In this document: positions 20,252-30,626 of the stretch, piece by piece
Numbering within the stretch: the first letter of the stretch is position 1
Layout: every line of letters starts with the position of its first letter
NCBI GenBank assembly: GCA_013003075.1
Contig: JABDLJ010000017.1
Span: 1-64,000, forward strand
DNA length: 64,000 nucleotides
DNA from: Paracoccaceae bacterium
GTDB lineage: Bacteria > Pseudomonadota > Alphaproteobacteria > Rhodobacterales > Rhodobacteraceae
Reading direction: 5' to 3'
Made by a program: the position numbers and the translations under genes
The notes under the pieces: model-generated
What the model saw: only the letters and a program-made list of their open reading frames with translations
Database searches by the model: none
What the model was told of the DNA's origin: nothing

Positions 20252-20493
20252 CTAGCCGTCGTCGCGCTCGTCCTCTGGCGCCTTGTCCGGATCTTCGCGT
20301 CCGATGCCGCGAAACACCGCGCGAAACGGCAAGGCCCAGACGATGCCGAGACCGACATATACCGCAAGCTCCACCCAGAGGCTGGGTCGGCCAAGCCAGT
20401 TCAGCACGGTGACGCAGGCAACGATATAGGCGGGCAGTCCGACCAAGAGAATGATCAAGGACCAGCGGCGGCGGGCTTTGTAAGATAGGGCCA

Positions 20494-20494
<1 letters not shown>
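20252..20494 (-). CDS. DUF2842 membrane protein
   Basis: An 80-residue protein with two hydrophobic helices (about 11-33 and 41-60), the second followed by ALPFRAVFRGIGREDPD, and an acidic tail. This matches DUF2842, a small alphaproteobacterial inner-membrane family regularly encoded just after purA. Its ATG shares one base with the purA stop codon (both at 20494), so the genes are translationally coupled. Function unknown. Confidence 0.85.
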
Positions 20495-21786
<1,292 letters not shown>

Positions 21787-21916
21787 GAGAATTCCCCTCG
21801 GTATGCAAACCCGCGCCGGTATAGCGGCACCGATCCCGCAGGGAAACCATTAATCGTGCGGCCGGACTGGACAGAGCGCCCGGTTCGCGGCAACCCTTGG
21901 CAAAACGGAGTTTGTC

Positions 21917-22312
21917 ATGAGCTTTTTCTTTCGCTGGCTGATCGCGTTCGTGCTGTTGTCGCTGACCTTCAATCCCACGCAATTCAACTATATGCGGTGG
22001 GCACGCGAAGGCTGGAACGGTCAACTTCCGCTGGTCATCCTGGCCGGGCTTTTGCTTTTGACGGGCTACGTGATCTACCTTCGGGCGACGCTCCGTTCGA
22101 TTGGCGCGTTCGGGATGCTGCTGGTCGCGGCGATATTCGCTGCCCAGATCTGGGTGCTGTACGATATCGGACTCCTAAGCATCGAAAACCGAAGCGTGAA
22201 TGTCTGGCTGGGGCTTCTTGCCCTATCGCTGGTGCTTGGTGTCGGCCTGTCCTGGAGCATCATCCGGCGCAAACTTTCTGGTCAGCTGGACGTGGACGAC
22301 GTCGAGGAATAG
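21917..22312 (+). CDS. DUF6524-like four-helix membrane protein
   Basis: A 131-residue integral membrane protein with about four hydrophobic helices (roughly 4-20, 38-56, 61-84 and 99-118), a short acidic C-terminal tail and an N-terminal FNPTQFNYMRW motif. I associate that motif with the DUF6524 family of marine proteobacteria, from memory only. The gene is divergent from purA and has no evident operon partner (secG starts 122 bases downstream). Function unknown. Confidence 0.72.
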   Translation: MSFFFRWLIAFVLLSLTFNPTQFNYMRWAREGWNGQLPLVILAGLLLLTGYVIYLRATLRSIGAFGMLLVAAIFAAQIWVLYDIGLLSIENRSVNVWLGLLALSLVLGVGLSWSIIRRKLSGQLDVDDVEE

Positions 22313-22434
22313 CCCCGCAACCGCACGGCGCTGAAAGTTGCCGCAAGACCAACCCGGACGGCAGCTTCGGGGTTGCGGCGCGGCCGATGAGGCTCTAGAT
22401 ACCCACAGTCCACCAAGCAAGGCTTCGATAGCTC

Positions 22435-22788
22435 ATGGAAAACGTCGTTCTGATCGTCCACCTGATTTTGGCCCTGTGCCTGATCGCTGTTGTTCTGCTG
22501 CAGCGCTCGGAAGGCGGCGGGCTGGGCATGGGCGGTGGTGGCGGCGCGATTTCCTCGCGCGGCGCGGCCACGGCGCTGGGCAAGCTGACCTGGGGCTTTG
22601 CCCTTGCATTCATCGCGACCTCGATCACATTGACGATCCTGGCGGCCTCCAATTCCGCCGACACCTCGGTCATCGACCGCTTGGGCGTGCCGTCCCAATC
22701 GGAGACCGCACCGGCGGTCCCCTCGGCAGATGAGCTTTTGCCGCCCACGCTGGATACTGACACTCTGGCCCCGCCGCCAGTGGAGTAA
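22435..22788 (+). CDS. secG: Preprotein translocase subunit SecG
   Basis: Small inner-membrane subunit of the SecYEG channel. The 117 residues contain two helices (about 2-22 and 52-74) separated by the family loop LLQRSEGGGLGMGGGG and the FSSR-like ISSRGAATALGK. The C-terminal tail is Pro/Asp-rich and longer than in enterobacteria, as is usual in alphaproteobacteria. It is upstream of the methyltransferase and pyrG on the same strand, a common alphaproteobacterial order (secG-pyrG). Confidence 0.93.
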   Translation: MENVVLIVHLILALCLIAVVLLQRSEGGGLGMGGGGGAISSRGAATALGKLTWGFALAFIATSITLTILAASNSADTSVIDRLGVPSQSETAPAVPSADELLPPTLDTDTLAPPPVE

Positions 22789-22940
22789 AGCGCCGAGCCC
22801 TTTGCGCGCCAAGCCCGACCTGTTGCCTCGATTGCACATTGCGCCTTTGCGATGCCTGCGTCACTTCGCGGATTGCTGACAGTGCACCGCGTCGCAGTTA
22901 CGTTTCGCCGATATGCGTCCGCGCGTGAAAGGAGCGTGCC

Positions 22941-23675
22941 TTGAACGACACCAGGATCCGAGGCGGCCATGTGGCGGGCGATCAGCACTCGCGCAATCTG
23001 AAGGCCAAGAAGATCGAGACGATCTTGTCGCGGCGGTTGGATCTGTCGAAGCTGGACATGCTTGATTTCGGCGCGGGATCGGGCCTGCTGTCGGCACATT
23101 TCCAGCCCCTTGTGCGCAGCGTGATCGCGACGGACCGCGATGTCTCGGAGTTTGCCGTTGATGGCATGGATATCCACCAGACCCCGGACGCCACGCTTCC
23201 GTTCGCCGATCGAAGCTTTGATCTGGTGCTGCTGAACCACGTGATAGAACATGTCGGCACGCGCGACGAGCAAGCCTTGTGCCTGTCCGAGATCTTGCGC
23301 GTCTTGCGCCCCGGCGGGGTGCTCTACCTGTCCGTTCCAAGCCGCTTTGCGCTGATCGAACCGCACTACCGGCTGCCGTTTCTCAGCTGGCTGCCGCAAA
23401 ACCTTGCTGACGCATGGGTGAAGGCAAGCGGCAAGGGGGAATGGTATGACTGCAATCCCTTTTCCCTGCCAGGTATCCGCCGCCATGCGCAAGACGCCGG
23501 ATTTGCCGTAACCAGCGCTACGGACGAAGCGTTCTTTGATCTTCTGGCAATCGAGAAACCTGACAGCTTCGCGGCAAAGCTGTTGCGGCGTATCCCGCGC
23601 TTCATCGTCCGGGCCGCATCGGTCGCCATGCCGACCTTCATACTCGTTTGTTCGCGCCCGGCCCGCGATCTATAG
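22941..23675 (+). CDS. Class I SAM-dependent methyltransferase
   Basis: A 244-residue protein with the SAM-binding motif I LDFGAGSGLLSAHF, the acidic ATDRDVSEF, and the post-motif FDLVLLNHVIEH and ILRVLRPGGVLYLSVPS typical of Methyltransf_11/23 families. The TTG at 22941 is the start because AAAGGAG lies eight bases upstream and no ATG gives a complete domain. The C-terminal part is hydrophobic, so it may touch the membrane. It is inserted between secG and pyrG; substrate unknown. Confidence 0.85.
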   Translation: MNDTRIRGGHVAGDQHSRNLKAKKIETILSRRLDLSKLDMLDFGAGSGLLSAHFQPLVRSVIATDRDVSEFAVDGMDIHQTPDATLPFADRSFDLVLLNHVIEHVGTRDEQALCLSEILRVLRPGGVLYLSVPSRFALIEPHYRLPFLSWLPQNLADAWVKASGKGEWYDCNPFSLPGIRRHAQDAGFAVTSATDEAFFDLLAIEKPDSFAAKLLRRIPRFIVRAASVAMPTFILVCSRPARDL

Positions 23676-23825
23676 CCGCCGACGCAGCGGAAACCACAAG
23701 ATACTGTGCTTTATCGGCTGGACCTCAATCACCGAATCCGCTAAGGCTTAAATCCCGTGGGATGCGTGTCTTGGCCTTGCCGCCGCACCCGATAACAAAC
23801 ACCGACCACGGGGAAATCATCGAGT

Positions 23826-25469
23826 ATGGCACGTTTCGTTTTCATCACCGGCGGTGTTGTATCTTCGCTTGGTAAAGGCCTTGCGTCCGCAGCCCTGGGC
23901 GCTCTGTTGCAGGCCCGCGGATTTTCCGTGCGGCTGCGCAAGCTTGACCCCTATCTGAACGTCGATCCCGGCACCATGTCGCCCTTTGAGCATGGCGAGG
24001 TCTTCGTCACCGACGATGGCGCAGAGACCGACCTCGACCTTGGCCATTACGAGCGCTTCACCGGCGTCGCCGCTCGGAAAACGGATTCGGTGTCTTCGGG
24101 CCGCATCTATTCCAACGTGCTCGAAAAAGAGCGGCGCGGCGATTATCTGGGAAAAACCATCCAGGTCATCCCGCATGTGACGAACGAGATCAAAAACTTC
24201 ATCTCGATCGGCGAAGACGAAGTCGATTTCATGCTGTGCGAAATCGGCGGCACGGTCGGCGATATCGAGGGACTGCCGTTCTTCGAAGCCATCCGGCAAT
24301 TCGCTCAGGAAAAAGAGCGCGGCCAATGCATCTTCATGCACCTGACGCTATTGCCCTGGATTGCCGCGTCGGGCGAGCTGAAAACCAAGCCCACGCAGCA
24401 CAGTGTCAAGGAATTGCGTTCGATCGGCCTGGCGCCCGATGTGCTGGTCTGCCGGTCCGACAAGCCGATCCCTGAAAAGGAACGCGCGAAGATCGCGCTC
24501 TTTTGCAACGTGCGAAAAGAGGACGTGATCGCGGCCCCTGATCTGAAATCGATCTACGAGGCGCCACTTGCCTATCACCGCGAGGGCCTTGACCAGGCGG
24601 TTCTCGACGCCTTCGGGATCTCGCCCGCGCCAAAGCCGAATCTGGCTCGCTGGGAAGACGTTGCCGACCGGATATTCAACGCCGAGGGCGAAGTGAAAGT
24701 CGCCATCGTTGGCAAGTACACCCAGCTGGAGGATGCGTACAAATCCATCGCCGAAGCTCTCACACATGGAGGAATGGCCAACCGGGTTCGCGTTAAGGTT
24801 GAGTGGATTGACGCCGAGATCTTCGAGCAAGGCGATCCGGCACCCTACTTGGAAGGATTTCACGCGATTCTCGTGCCCGGTGGTTTTGGCGAGCGCGGGA
24901 CCGAAGGAAAGATCCGCGCCGCAGAATTCGCCCGCACCCGGAAGATCCCGTACCTGGGGATATGCCTGGGCATGCAGATGGCTGTCATCGAAGCCGCGCG
25001 CAACCTGATCGGGGTCAAGGATGCCGGATCGGAGGAATTCGACCACGAGGCCGGCCATAAGCGCTTCACACCGGTTGTCTACCATCTCAAGGAATGGGTG
25101 CAGGGAAACCACACCGTGGCCCGCAAGGTTAGCGACGACAAGGGCGGCACCATGCGGCTGGGCGCCTACACGGCCAATCTGGCAAAGGGCTCCAAGGTCG
25201 CAGAGGTCTATGGCGAGACCGTGATCGAAGAGCGCCACCGCCATCGCTACGAGGTCGACATCGCGTATCGCGAAAAACTGGAAGAGAAAGGCCTGTGCTT
25301 TTCCGGAATGTCACCGGACGGCCGCCTGCCCGAGATTGTCGAGGTCACGGACCACCCCTGGTTTATCGGGGTGCAATTCCACCCAGAGCTAAAATCAAAG
25401 CCGTTCGCGCCGCATCCGCTGTTTGCCGACTTCGTGCGCGCGGCCAAGGAAATCTCGCGACTCGTTTGA
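23826..25469 (+). CDS. pyrG: CTP synthase
   Basis: Converts UTP to CTP with ATP and glutamine. The 547 residues have the N-terminal synthetase domain ([39 protein letters not shown]) and a C-terminal class I glutaminase domain with nucleophile Cys in [10 protein letters not shown] and His-Glu in VQFHPELKS. The length and motifs are complete. It is the last housekeeping gene before the 525-base intergenic region. Confidence 0.98.
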   Translation: MARFVFITGGVVSSLGKGLASAALGALLQARGFSVRLRKLDPYLNVDPGTMSPFEHGEVFVTDDGAETDLDLGHYERFTGVAARKTDSVSSGRIYSNVLEKERRGDYLGKTIQVIPHVTNEIKNFISIGEDEVDFMLCEIGGTVGDIEGLPFFEAIRQFAQEKERGQCIFMHLTLLPWIAASGELKTKPTQHSVKELRSIGLAPDVLVCRSDKPIPEKERAKIALFCNVRKEDVIAAPDLKSIYEAPLAYHREGLDQAVLDAFGISPAPKPNLARWEDVADRIFNAEGEVKVAIVGKYTQLEDAYKSIAEALTHGGMANRVRVKVEWIDAEIFEQGDPAPYLEGFHAILVPGGFGERGTEGKIRAAEFARTRKIPYLGICLGMQMAVIEAARNLIGVKDAGSEEFDHEAGHKRFTPVVYHLKEWVQGNHTVARKVSDDKGGTMRLGAYTANLAKGSKVAEVYGETVIEERHRHRYEVDIAYREKLEEKGLCFSGMSPDGRLPEIVEVTDHPWFIGVQFHPELKSKPFAPHPLFADFVRAAKEISRLV

Positions 25470-25994
25470 TTCTCTGACGAACACCCGAACCAGAGCGACT
25501 ACCCGGAGCCGAGAAAAAATCTCGGAGTCTCACACGCATAACGCGAGTGAACAGACTGTTCCGCATTCGCAAACAGTAAAATGTGGCAACAAAATCGGGC
25601 GCAGGGGCGCTTTCAAAGCTCCTGTACTGTTTGCCGTGTGCGTACAGTACCGCTCTGCGCGCTTGGTTTGTACACGGCCTATGCGGGTTTTGTTAAGGCT
25701 TTCGCCCGATCAGACGAAGTTTTGCCCAAGTTCAAAAAACTCTCATTTCATCAAATTGTCACAACTTGCAGCATTGTCGTCCGAGTGTCGCCGCTTCGGT
25801 TCTGTCTAACGATACCTGTAGTGGCGGACGTAAGAGAGTTTTTCGAACGTCTGTGTAGTGAGTGGAACGGTGCACGCCGGAACAGCCCCTGAAAAGGCCG
25901 TTCCGGCGTTGTGCTGTCCGGCGCATCGACATGCAATGTGCCGCGCGGCGCCGCGCCTCTTTGCACCCATCGCCGCCCGCCCTATATCTGAGGC
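25470..25994 (+). other. Long intergenic region with two inverted repeats
   Basis: No supported gene in 525 bases. The stretch has lower GC than its neighbours. It contains a GTACTGT...ACAGTAC inverted repeat (25624-25630 with 25644-25650) and, nearer the next gene, a strong hairpin CGCCGGAAC...GTTCCGGCG (25875-25883 with 25900-25908) with extra inner pairing but no T-run. It may hold a small RNA or a leader of the downstream terB-like operon; neither can be shown from sequence alone. Confidence 0.4.
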
Positions 25995-26432
25995 ATGTTT
26001 GCAGATTTCCTGAACCGCCTGACCCGCCCGGACCCAGATCCGCTCGAGCAGCCCGACGCCCGGCTTGCTCTGACGGCGCTTTTGGTGCGCATCGCCCGTA
26101 GCGACGGAGACTACGCGCCAGAAGAGGTGCGCCGGATCGACCAGATCACGCAGCGCCGCTTCGGCTTGTCCTCTGGCGAGGCCGAAGATCTGCGCGGCGA
26201 GGCCGAGATGCTGGAAAGCGAAGCGCCCGACACCGTGCGGTTCACCCGCGCAATCAAGGACGCGGTCGTCTACGAAGAGCGCGAGGGCGTCATAGAGGCA
26301 CTGTGGGAGGTCGTTCTTGCCGATGGCGAGCGCGCGCATGATGAAGACAGCCTTTTGCGGCTTGTGGCCAACCTTCTGGGCGTGAACGACCGAGACAGCA
26401 ACCTGGCCCGCCAGCGTGTCGAAAATCGCTGA
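25995..26432 (+). CDS. TerB-family protein
   Basis: A 145-residue soluble helical protein with the TerB pattern: LTALLVRIARSDGDYAPEEV, then a second copy-like LWEVVLADGERAHDEDSLL, each an acidic helix pair around a D-G metal-binding-like loop. TerB-like domains bind divalent metal and occur in stress and membrane-associated complexes; tellurite resistance itself is not implied. Its stop codon is immediately followed by the ATG of the PhnD-like gene, so both are in one operon. Confidence 0.8.
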   Translation: MFADFLNRLTRPDPDPLEQPDARLALTALLVRIARSDGDYAPEEVRRIDQITQRRFGLSSGEAEDLRGEAEMLESEAPDTVRFTRAIKDAVVYEEREGVIEALWEVVLADGERAHDEDSLLRLVANLLGVNDRDSNLARQRVENR

Positions 26433-27182
26433 ATGATCGCCTCGTTGCCGATGTACGACCGACCCGAGACGGCGTCGGCAAACGATCGGTTCTGGGCCCT
26501 GATCCGCGAGGGTCTTGGCACCAAGGCCCCGCAAAACCTGACCAGGGACGGCGATGTCTGGGCGCAGTGGGAAAGCCCCGAATTGCTGCTGTCCCAAACC
26601 TGCGGCCTGCCCTTCGGCCAGCGCCTTCATGGACGCGTGACCCTGATCGGATCGCCCGTCCATGGCGGTCTGGATTGCCCGCCGGGGCAATACTATAGCG
26701 TTCTTGTTGTACGAACCGAGGACGACCGTACGAACTTGGAAGACTTCGCCTCTGCCCGGCTTGGCTATAACGATGAACTGTCCCAAAGCGGCTGGGCGGC
26801 GCCATGGTCCATGGCGCAACAGCGCGGATTTGCGTTTGAGCGCGGCCTGAAGACCGGCAGCCACCGGGCTTCGGCCAGGGCCGTCGCCGAGGGGCGCGCA
26901 GACATCGCGGCCATCGATGCAGTTAGCTGGGCGATGATCAAGCGCTGGGACGGTTTTGCCAGTGCGCTGCGCGAATTCGGGCGCAGCCCGCCGGCGCCCA
27001 GCCTGCCGTTCATCGCGGCCCTTGGTCGCGATAGCGAAGGCCTCCGTAGCGCGATAACCGGGGCCATCAGCCGCCTTGAGCCCGCGGACCGGGATATGCT
27101 GAACCTTACTGGTTTCACGGTGCTTCCGGCAGAGGAATATATGGCGCTTGCGGTCCCGCCTCGGCCGCCGATGGACAGCTGA
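26433..27182 (+). CDS. PhnD-like periplasmic-binding-fold protein without signal peptide
   Basis: A 249-residue protein of the phosphonate/phosphite binding (PhnD, PBP2) type: IASLPMYDRPET at the start, a central ARLGYNDELSQSGW lobe hinge and ASARAVAEGRADIAAIDAVSW ligand-site region. It starts directly at the first beta strand with no hydrophobic leader, so export by Sec is not evident. It abuts the terB-like gene with no spacer and precedes an ABC importer, but its family differs from that importer's own binding protein. It may be a cytosolic sensor; ligand unknown. Confidence 0.75.
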   Translation: MIASLPMYDRPETASANDRFWALIREGLGTKAPQNLTRDGDVWAQWESPELLLSQTCGLPFGQRLHGRVTLIGSPVHGGLDCPPGQYYSVLVVRTEDDRTNLEDFASARLGYNDELSQSGWAAPWSMAQQRGFAFERGLKTGSHRASARAVAEGRADIAAIDAVSWAMIKRWDGFASALREFGRSPPAPSLPFIAALGRDSEGLRSAITGAISRLEPADRDMLNLTGFTVLPAEEYMALAVPPRPPMDS

Positions 27183-27268
27183 AGCCACACATTCCGCTGC
27201 GTAAAGACCCGCTAGACCGTTGCATTTGTCGGAAAATCGCGCCTAACTCCGTGGCTGATATTCCTCTT

Positions 27269-28060
27269 ATGGGAAAACCCGTGACCGACGCTGCCGCACC
27301 CGTCATCGAAATTCGCAATCTCCACAAGTCCTACGGCGCGTTGGAGGTGCTCAAAGGCGTCGATATGGTGGCGCCCCGCGGCCACGTCGTATCGCTGATC
27401 GGATCCTCGGGATCGGGCAAGTCCACGCTGCTGCGCTGCGCCAACCTTCTGGAAGACAGCCAGGAGGGAGAGATCATCTTCGAGGGCGAGCCCATCGCCT
27501 GGCGCGGTGCGGGCACAAACCGGCGCCCGGCGGACAAGGCGCAGGTGACGCGCATTCGCACCAACCTGTCGATGGTGTTTCAGCAGTTCAACCTATGGGC
27601 CCACATGACGATCCTGCAAAACGTCATGGAAGCGCCGGTGTCCGTTCTGGGCCGCAACAAGGCCGAGGCCGAGACCGCAGCGCGTGGCTATCTCGACAAG
27701 GTCGGGATCGGCGACAAATGCGACGTCTTCCCCGCACAGCTGTCCGGCGGTCAACAACAGCGTGCCGCGATCGCGCGTGCGCTGTGCATGGAGCCTCGGG
27801 CGCTTTTGTTCGACGAGCCGACCTCGGCGCTCGACCCCGAACTGGAACAAGAGGTGATCCGCGTCATCAAGGATCTGGCAGCCGAAGGCCGGACCATGAT
27901 CATCGTCACACATGACATGCGGCTTGCGGCGGATGTCTCTGAGCATGTCGTTTTTCTTCACCAAGGCCGCGTCGAGGAAGAGGGTGCACCCAAGACCCTC
28001 TTCGGCGCGCCCAAAACCGAAAGGCTGCAACAGTTCCTGAGCGCGACTGCGCCAGCCTGA
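27269..28060 (+). CDS. Polar amino-acid-type ABC transporter ATP-binding protein
   Basis: ATPase of a PAAT-family (HisP/GlnQ-like) importer, about 263 residues. It shows Walker A GSSGSGKSTLLRC, the Q-loop FQQFNLWAHMT, the signature LSGGQQQRAAIARAL and Walker B LLFDEPTSALDPE. The start could be GTG 27251, ATG 27269 or GTG 27281; all precede VIEIRNLHKSYG and none has a clear Shine-Dalgarno element. It is the first gene of a nine-gene plus-strand run (ABC importer, two ligases, amidohydrolase, oxidase, aminotransferase). Confidence 0.93.
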   Translation: MGKPVTDAAAPVIEIRNLHKSYGALEVLKGVDMVAPRGHVVSLIGSSGSGKSTLLRCANLLEDSQEGEIIFEGEPIAWRGAGTNRRPADKAQVTRIRTNLSMVFQQFNLWAHMTILQNVMEAPVSVLGRNKAEAETAARGYLDKVGIGDKCDVFPAQLSGGQQQRAAIARALCMEPRALLFDEPTSALDPELEQEVIRVIKDLAAEGRTMIIVTHDMRLAADVSEHVVFLHQGRVEEEGAPKTLFGAPKTERLQQFLSATAPA

Positions 28061-28089
28061 AAACAAGCGTTCTATACGGGAGTATACTG

Positions 28090-28806
28090 ATGAAAAAACT
28101 GATCCTTTCAACTGCGGCGCTGGCGTTGTCGGCCAGCTTCGCCATGGCACAGGACGTTGTGCGCATGGGCACCGAGGGCGCCTACCCTCCGTGGAACTTC
28201 ATCAATGACAACGGCGATGTCGACGGGTTCGAGCGAGAGCTGGGCGATGAGCTTTGCATGCGCGCAGAGCTGAAATGCGAGTGGGTCACCAACGAGTGGG
28301 ACTCGATCATCCCCAACCTGGTGTCCGGCAACTACGATGCGATCATCGCCGGCATGTCGATCACCGACGAGCGTGACGCCGTAATCGACTTCACCCAGGC
28401 CTACACGCCGCCCGATCCCTCGCTGTATGCCGCGGCTTCCGACGATGTTGACCTAAGCGGCGGTGTGATCGCGGCCCAGACCGGCACCATCCAGGCCGGC
28501 TATGTGGCCGAAAGCGGCGCGATGCTGGTCGAATTCGCAACGCCGGACGAGACCATCGCAGCGGTCCGCAACGGCGAGGCCGACGCTGTTCTGGCAGATG
28601 CCTCCTTCCTGCAGGCGATTGCCGATCAGGATGCCGACCTTATGATCGTCGGCGATCCGGTCGCGCTTGGCGGCGGTGTCGGCATGGGCATTCGCGAATC
28701 GAACGGCGATCTGAAGGCCACCTTCGATGCGGCCATCCAGTCCATGAAAGACGATGGAAGCCTCAACGCACTGATCGAAAAGTGGGAGGTTTCCAGCCTT
28801 TGGTAG
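28090..28806 (+). CDS. PAAT-type ABC transporter substrate-binding protein
   Basis: A 238-residue periplasmic binding protein with a clean signal peptide (MKKLILSTAALALSASFAMA, cleavage before QDVV). The mature part begins RMGTEGAYPPWNF with the family's ligand-binding aromatic/acidic pattern, then VDGFERELGDELC, DAIIAGMSITDER and DFTQAY. Two Cys (DELCMRAELKCEW) may form a disulfide. The fold is that of cationic or polar amino-acid binders, whereas classical putrescine binders (PotF) belong to another family; the neighbours suggest an amine or amine-derived amino acid. Confidence 0.9.
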   Translation: MKKLILSTAALALSASFAMAQDVVRMGTEGAYPPWNFINDNGDVDGFERELGDELCMRAELKCEWVTNEWDSIIPNLVSGNYDAIIAGMSITDERDAVIDFTQAYTPPDPSLYAAASDDVDLSGGVIAAQTGTIQAGYVAESGAMLVEFATPDETIAAVRNGEADAVLADASFLQAIADQDADLMIVGDPVALGGGVGMGIRESNGDLKATFDAAIQSMKDDGSLNALIEKWEVSSLW

Positions 28807-28855
28807 GTTGGGGCCAGTAAGAGCGGCGCAGCGCGCCCTCTGACAACAAAACCAA

Positions 28856-28883
28856 TCTGGCGGCGGGCGTCTTCGCCGCCAGA
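28856..28883 (+). promoter_or_regulatory. Stem-loop between binding-protein and permease genes
   Basis: A perfect 10-base stem TCTGGCGGCG (28856-28865) with CGCCGCCAGA (28874-28883) and an eight-base loop, in the 98-base gap after the binding-protein gene. No T-run follows, so it probably limits transcription or protects the upstream mRNA end, keeping the binding protein in excess over the permeases, as is well known for ABC operons such as malE-malF. Confidence 0.6.
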
Positions 28884-28904
28884 TCACCCGGGGGAGGGCG
28901 GCTA

Positions 28905-29786
28905 ATCTTTTCCTTTTGCACCGATCCTGCGACGCTGGACAATTTCCGCTGGTTTGCCTGCTACCTGACCAACGGCAAGCACATCGCGTTCTACACGTCC
29001 TTCGTGACGGTGATGGTGCTTTTGCTGATCACCGCGCCCACCGCGCTTGCCTTCGGCTTTGGCGGGGCGATGGCCGCACGCAGCAAGATCGCGCCGGTGC
29101 GCTGGATCGGCATGGGCTATACCGGGATCGTGCGCGGCGTTCCCGACATCGTGTTCTTTCTGTTCTTCGTGATCGCGCTCGATCAGGGGTTCGAGTGGCT
29201 GCGGCACAAGGTCAAATGCCCCGACTGGGACCAGCCCGTGCGCCAGGGCAGCGATTTCGTGGTCTGCGAGGCGGCAAAGCTGCCGCTATCGAGCAGTCCC
29301 CAATGGGTGCATGAGACCTACGGTTTCACGCTTGCGGTCCTGACCTTCGCCATCGTCTTCGGGGCTTTCACGGCCAATGTGATCTTCGGCGGGATGCGCG
29401 CCGTTCCGCGGGCGCAGCTGGAGACCGCGGAAGCCTATGGCATGACCCCGCGCCAGACGTTCTGGCGCATCCTGGTGCCGCAGATGTGGATCTTCGCGAT
29501 GCCGGGGCTGTCAAACCTTTGGATGATTCTGATCAAGGCGACCCCGTTGCTCTTTTTGCTGGGCGTCGAGGACATCGTCTACTGGGCGCGAGAGCTGGGC
29601 GGATCGAAAACCAACGTCTTCGCCTACCCGCATCCCGACTGGCGGCTTTGGTACTTCCTGGGGCTCTTGGTGTTCTACCTGGCCATCACGCGCATCTCGG
29701 AGGTGGTCATCGTGCGGCTGACGCGCCGGCTGTCCCATGGCCAGGCGACAATGGGCGGTGAAGCCCAGCGAAAGGCGGCGGCATGA
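28905..29786 (+). CDS. PAAT-type ABC transporter permease, probable ATC start
   Basis: A 293-residue (if begun at 28905) inner-membrane permease with the EAA-type cytoplasmic loop ETAEAYGMTPRQTFWRILVP. The conserved N-terminus reads FSFCTDPATLDNFRW, then FACYLTNGKHIAFYTSF, and has no upstream ATG, GTG or TTG in frame. The codon ATC at 28905 lies seven bases after a GGAGG element, ideal spacing, so an ATC start (or a sequence error in the start codon) is likely. The first in-frame GTG at 29004 would remove 33 conserved residues. It overlaps the next permease gene by four bases (ATGA). Confidence 0.85.
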   Translation: MFSFCTDPATLDNFRWFACYLTNGKHIAFYTSFVTVMVLLLITAPTALAFGFGGAMAARSKIAPVRWIGMGYTGIVRGVPDIVFFLFFVIALDQGFEWLRHKVKCPDWDQPVRQGSDFVVCEAAKLPLSSSPQWVHETYGFTLAVLTFAIVFGAFTANVIFGGMRAVPRAQLETAEAYGMTPRQTFWRILVPQMWIFAMPGLSNLWMILIKATPLLFLLGVEDIVYWARELGGSKTNVFAYPHPDWRLWYFLGLLVFYLAITRISEVVIVRLTRRLSHGQATMGGEAQRKAAA

Positions 29787-30622
29787 GTTGCTGGCAGACC
29801 GTTCAGGATTACGCCTTGCGCTCGATCGGGTTCGGCGAGCGTCTATTGCCCCGCAGCGATTTCACGCTGTGCGAGCATTTCACCCTGATCGGATCGGGCC
29901 TGATCTGGAACGTCTATTTCGGGGCAGTCGCCCTGGGCCTGGGCTTCTTTCTGGCCACCGCCGTGGCGCTCGGGAAAGCTTCGCACCGTTTCTGGCTGCG
30001 CAAGCCTTCCGAGCTTTTCATCTTCGTCTTCCGCGGATCACCGCTCTTCATCCAGTTCTTTCTGGCCTACGAGGCTTTCGTGTTGCTGCCCAAGGTCGGG
30101 ATCGACATCAACCTGGGTTTTGCCGAGATCACCGCAGAGACGCGCTGGCTGACCCGGGCCTGGCTGGGAGCTGTGTTCGTGCTGTTCCTAAACACCGCCG
30201 CCTATACCGGCGAGATCTTCTATGGCGCACTGCAATCAATCCCCAAGGGCGATATCGAGGCGGCGGACGCCTACGGGCTGACCGGCTTCACGCGGTTCCG
30301 CCGGGTGGTCTGGCCGACGATGCTGCGCCTCGCCTGGCCGGCCTACACCAATGAGGCGATCTTTCTGTTCCACGCCACCGCGCTGGTCTTCTTCTCGGGC
30401 TTTCCGGCCTGGCAACAGCGTGGAGACGCGCTCTATTACGCCAATTACTTCGCCGACAAGACGTTCAACCCGTTCGTCGCCTACCCGATTGTCGCGCTGT
30501 ATTTCATCGCCCTGACGCTTAGCGTGATCGCAATCTTCAACGCGGTGAACCGGCGGCTTAACCGCCACCTGCCCCAGGACCAGAGACGCCGCTTGCGCAT
30601 CCGCCCGCAAGTCATACGGTAG
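29783..30622 (+). CDS. PAAT-type ABC transporter permease, second subunit
   Basis: A 279-residue HisM/HisQ-like inner-membrane permease. Several hydrophobic helices flank the family loops: FRGSPLFIQFFLAYEAF near the middle and the EAA-like DIEAADAYGLTGFTRFRRVV before the last helices. The start overlaps the first permease stop as ATGA. It forms a heterodimeric channel with the preceding gene product and is energised by the ATPase at 27269. Confidence 0.93.
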   Translation: MSCWQTVQDYALRSIGFGERLLPRSDFTLCEHFTLIGSGLIWNVYFGAVALGLGFFLATAVALGKASHRFWLRKPSELFIFVFRGSPLFIQFFLAYEAFVLLPKVGIDINLGFAEITAETRWLTRAWLGAVFVLFLNTAAYTGEIFYGALQSIPKGDIEAADAYGLTGFTRFRRVVWPTMLRLAWPAYTNEAIFLFHATALVFFSGFPAWQQRGDALYYANYFADKTFNPFVAYPIVALYFIALTLSVIAIFNAVNRRLNRHLPQDQRRRLRIRPQVIR

Positions 30623-30626
30623 CACC

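Noticed and set aside
25995-26432. Tellurite resistance function for the TerB-like gene
   Set aside because: No other ter genes are nearby and TerB-like domains occur in many proteins without that role.
29004-29006. GTG as start of the first ABC permease
   Set aside because: It would remove 33 conserved N-terminal residues and has no Shine-Dalgarno element; ATC at 28905 has ideal GGAGG spacing.
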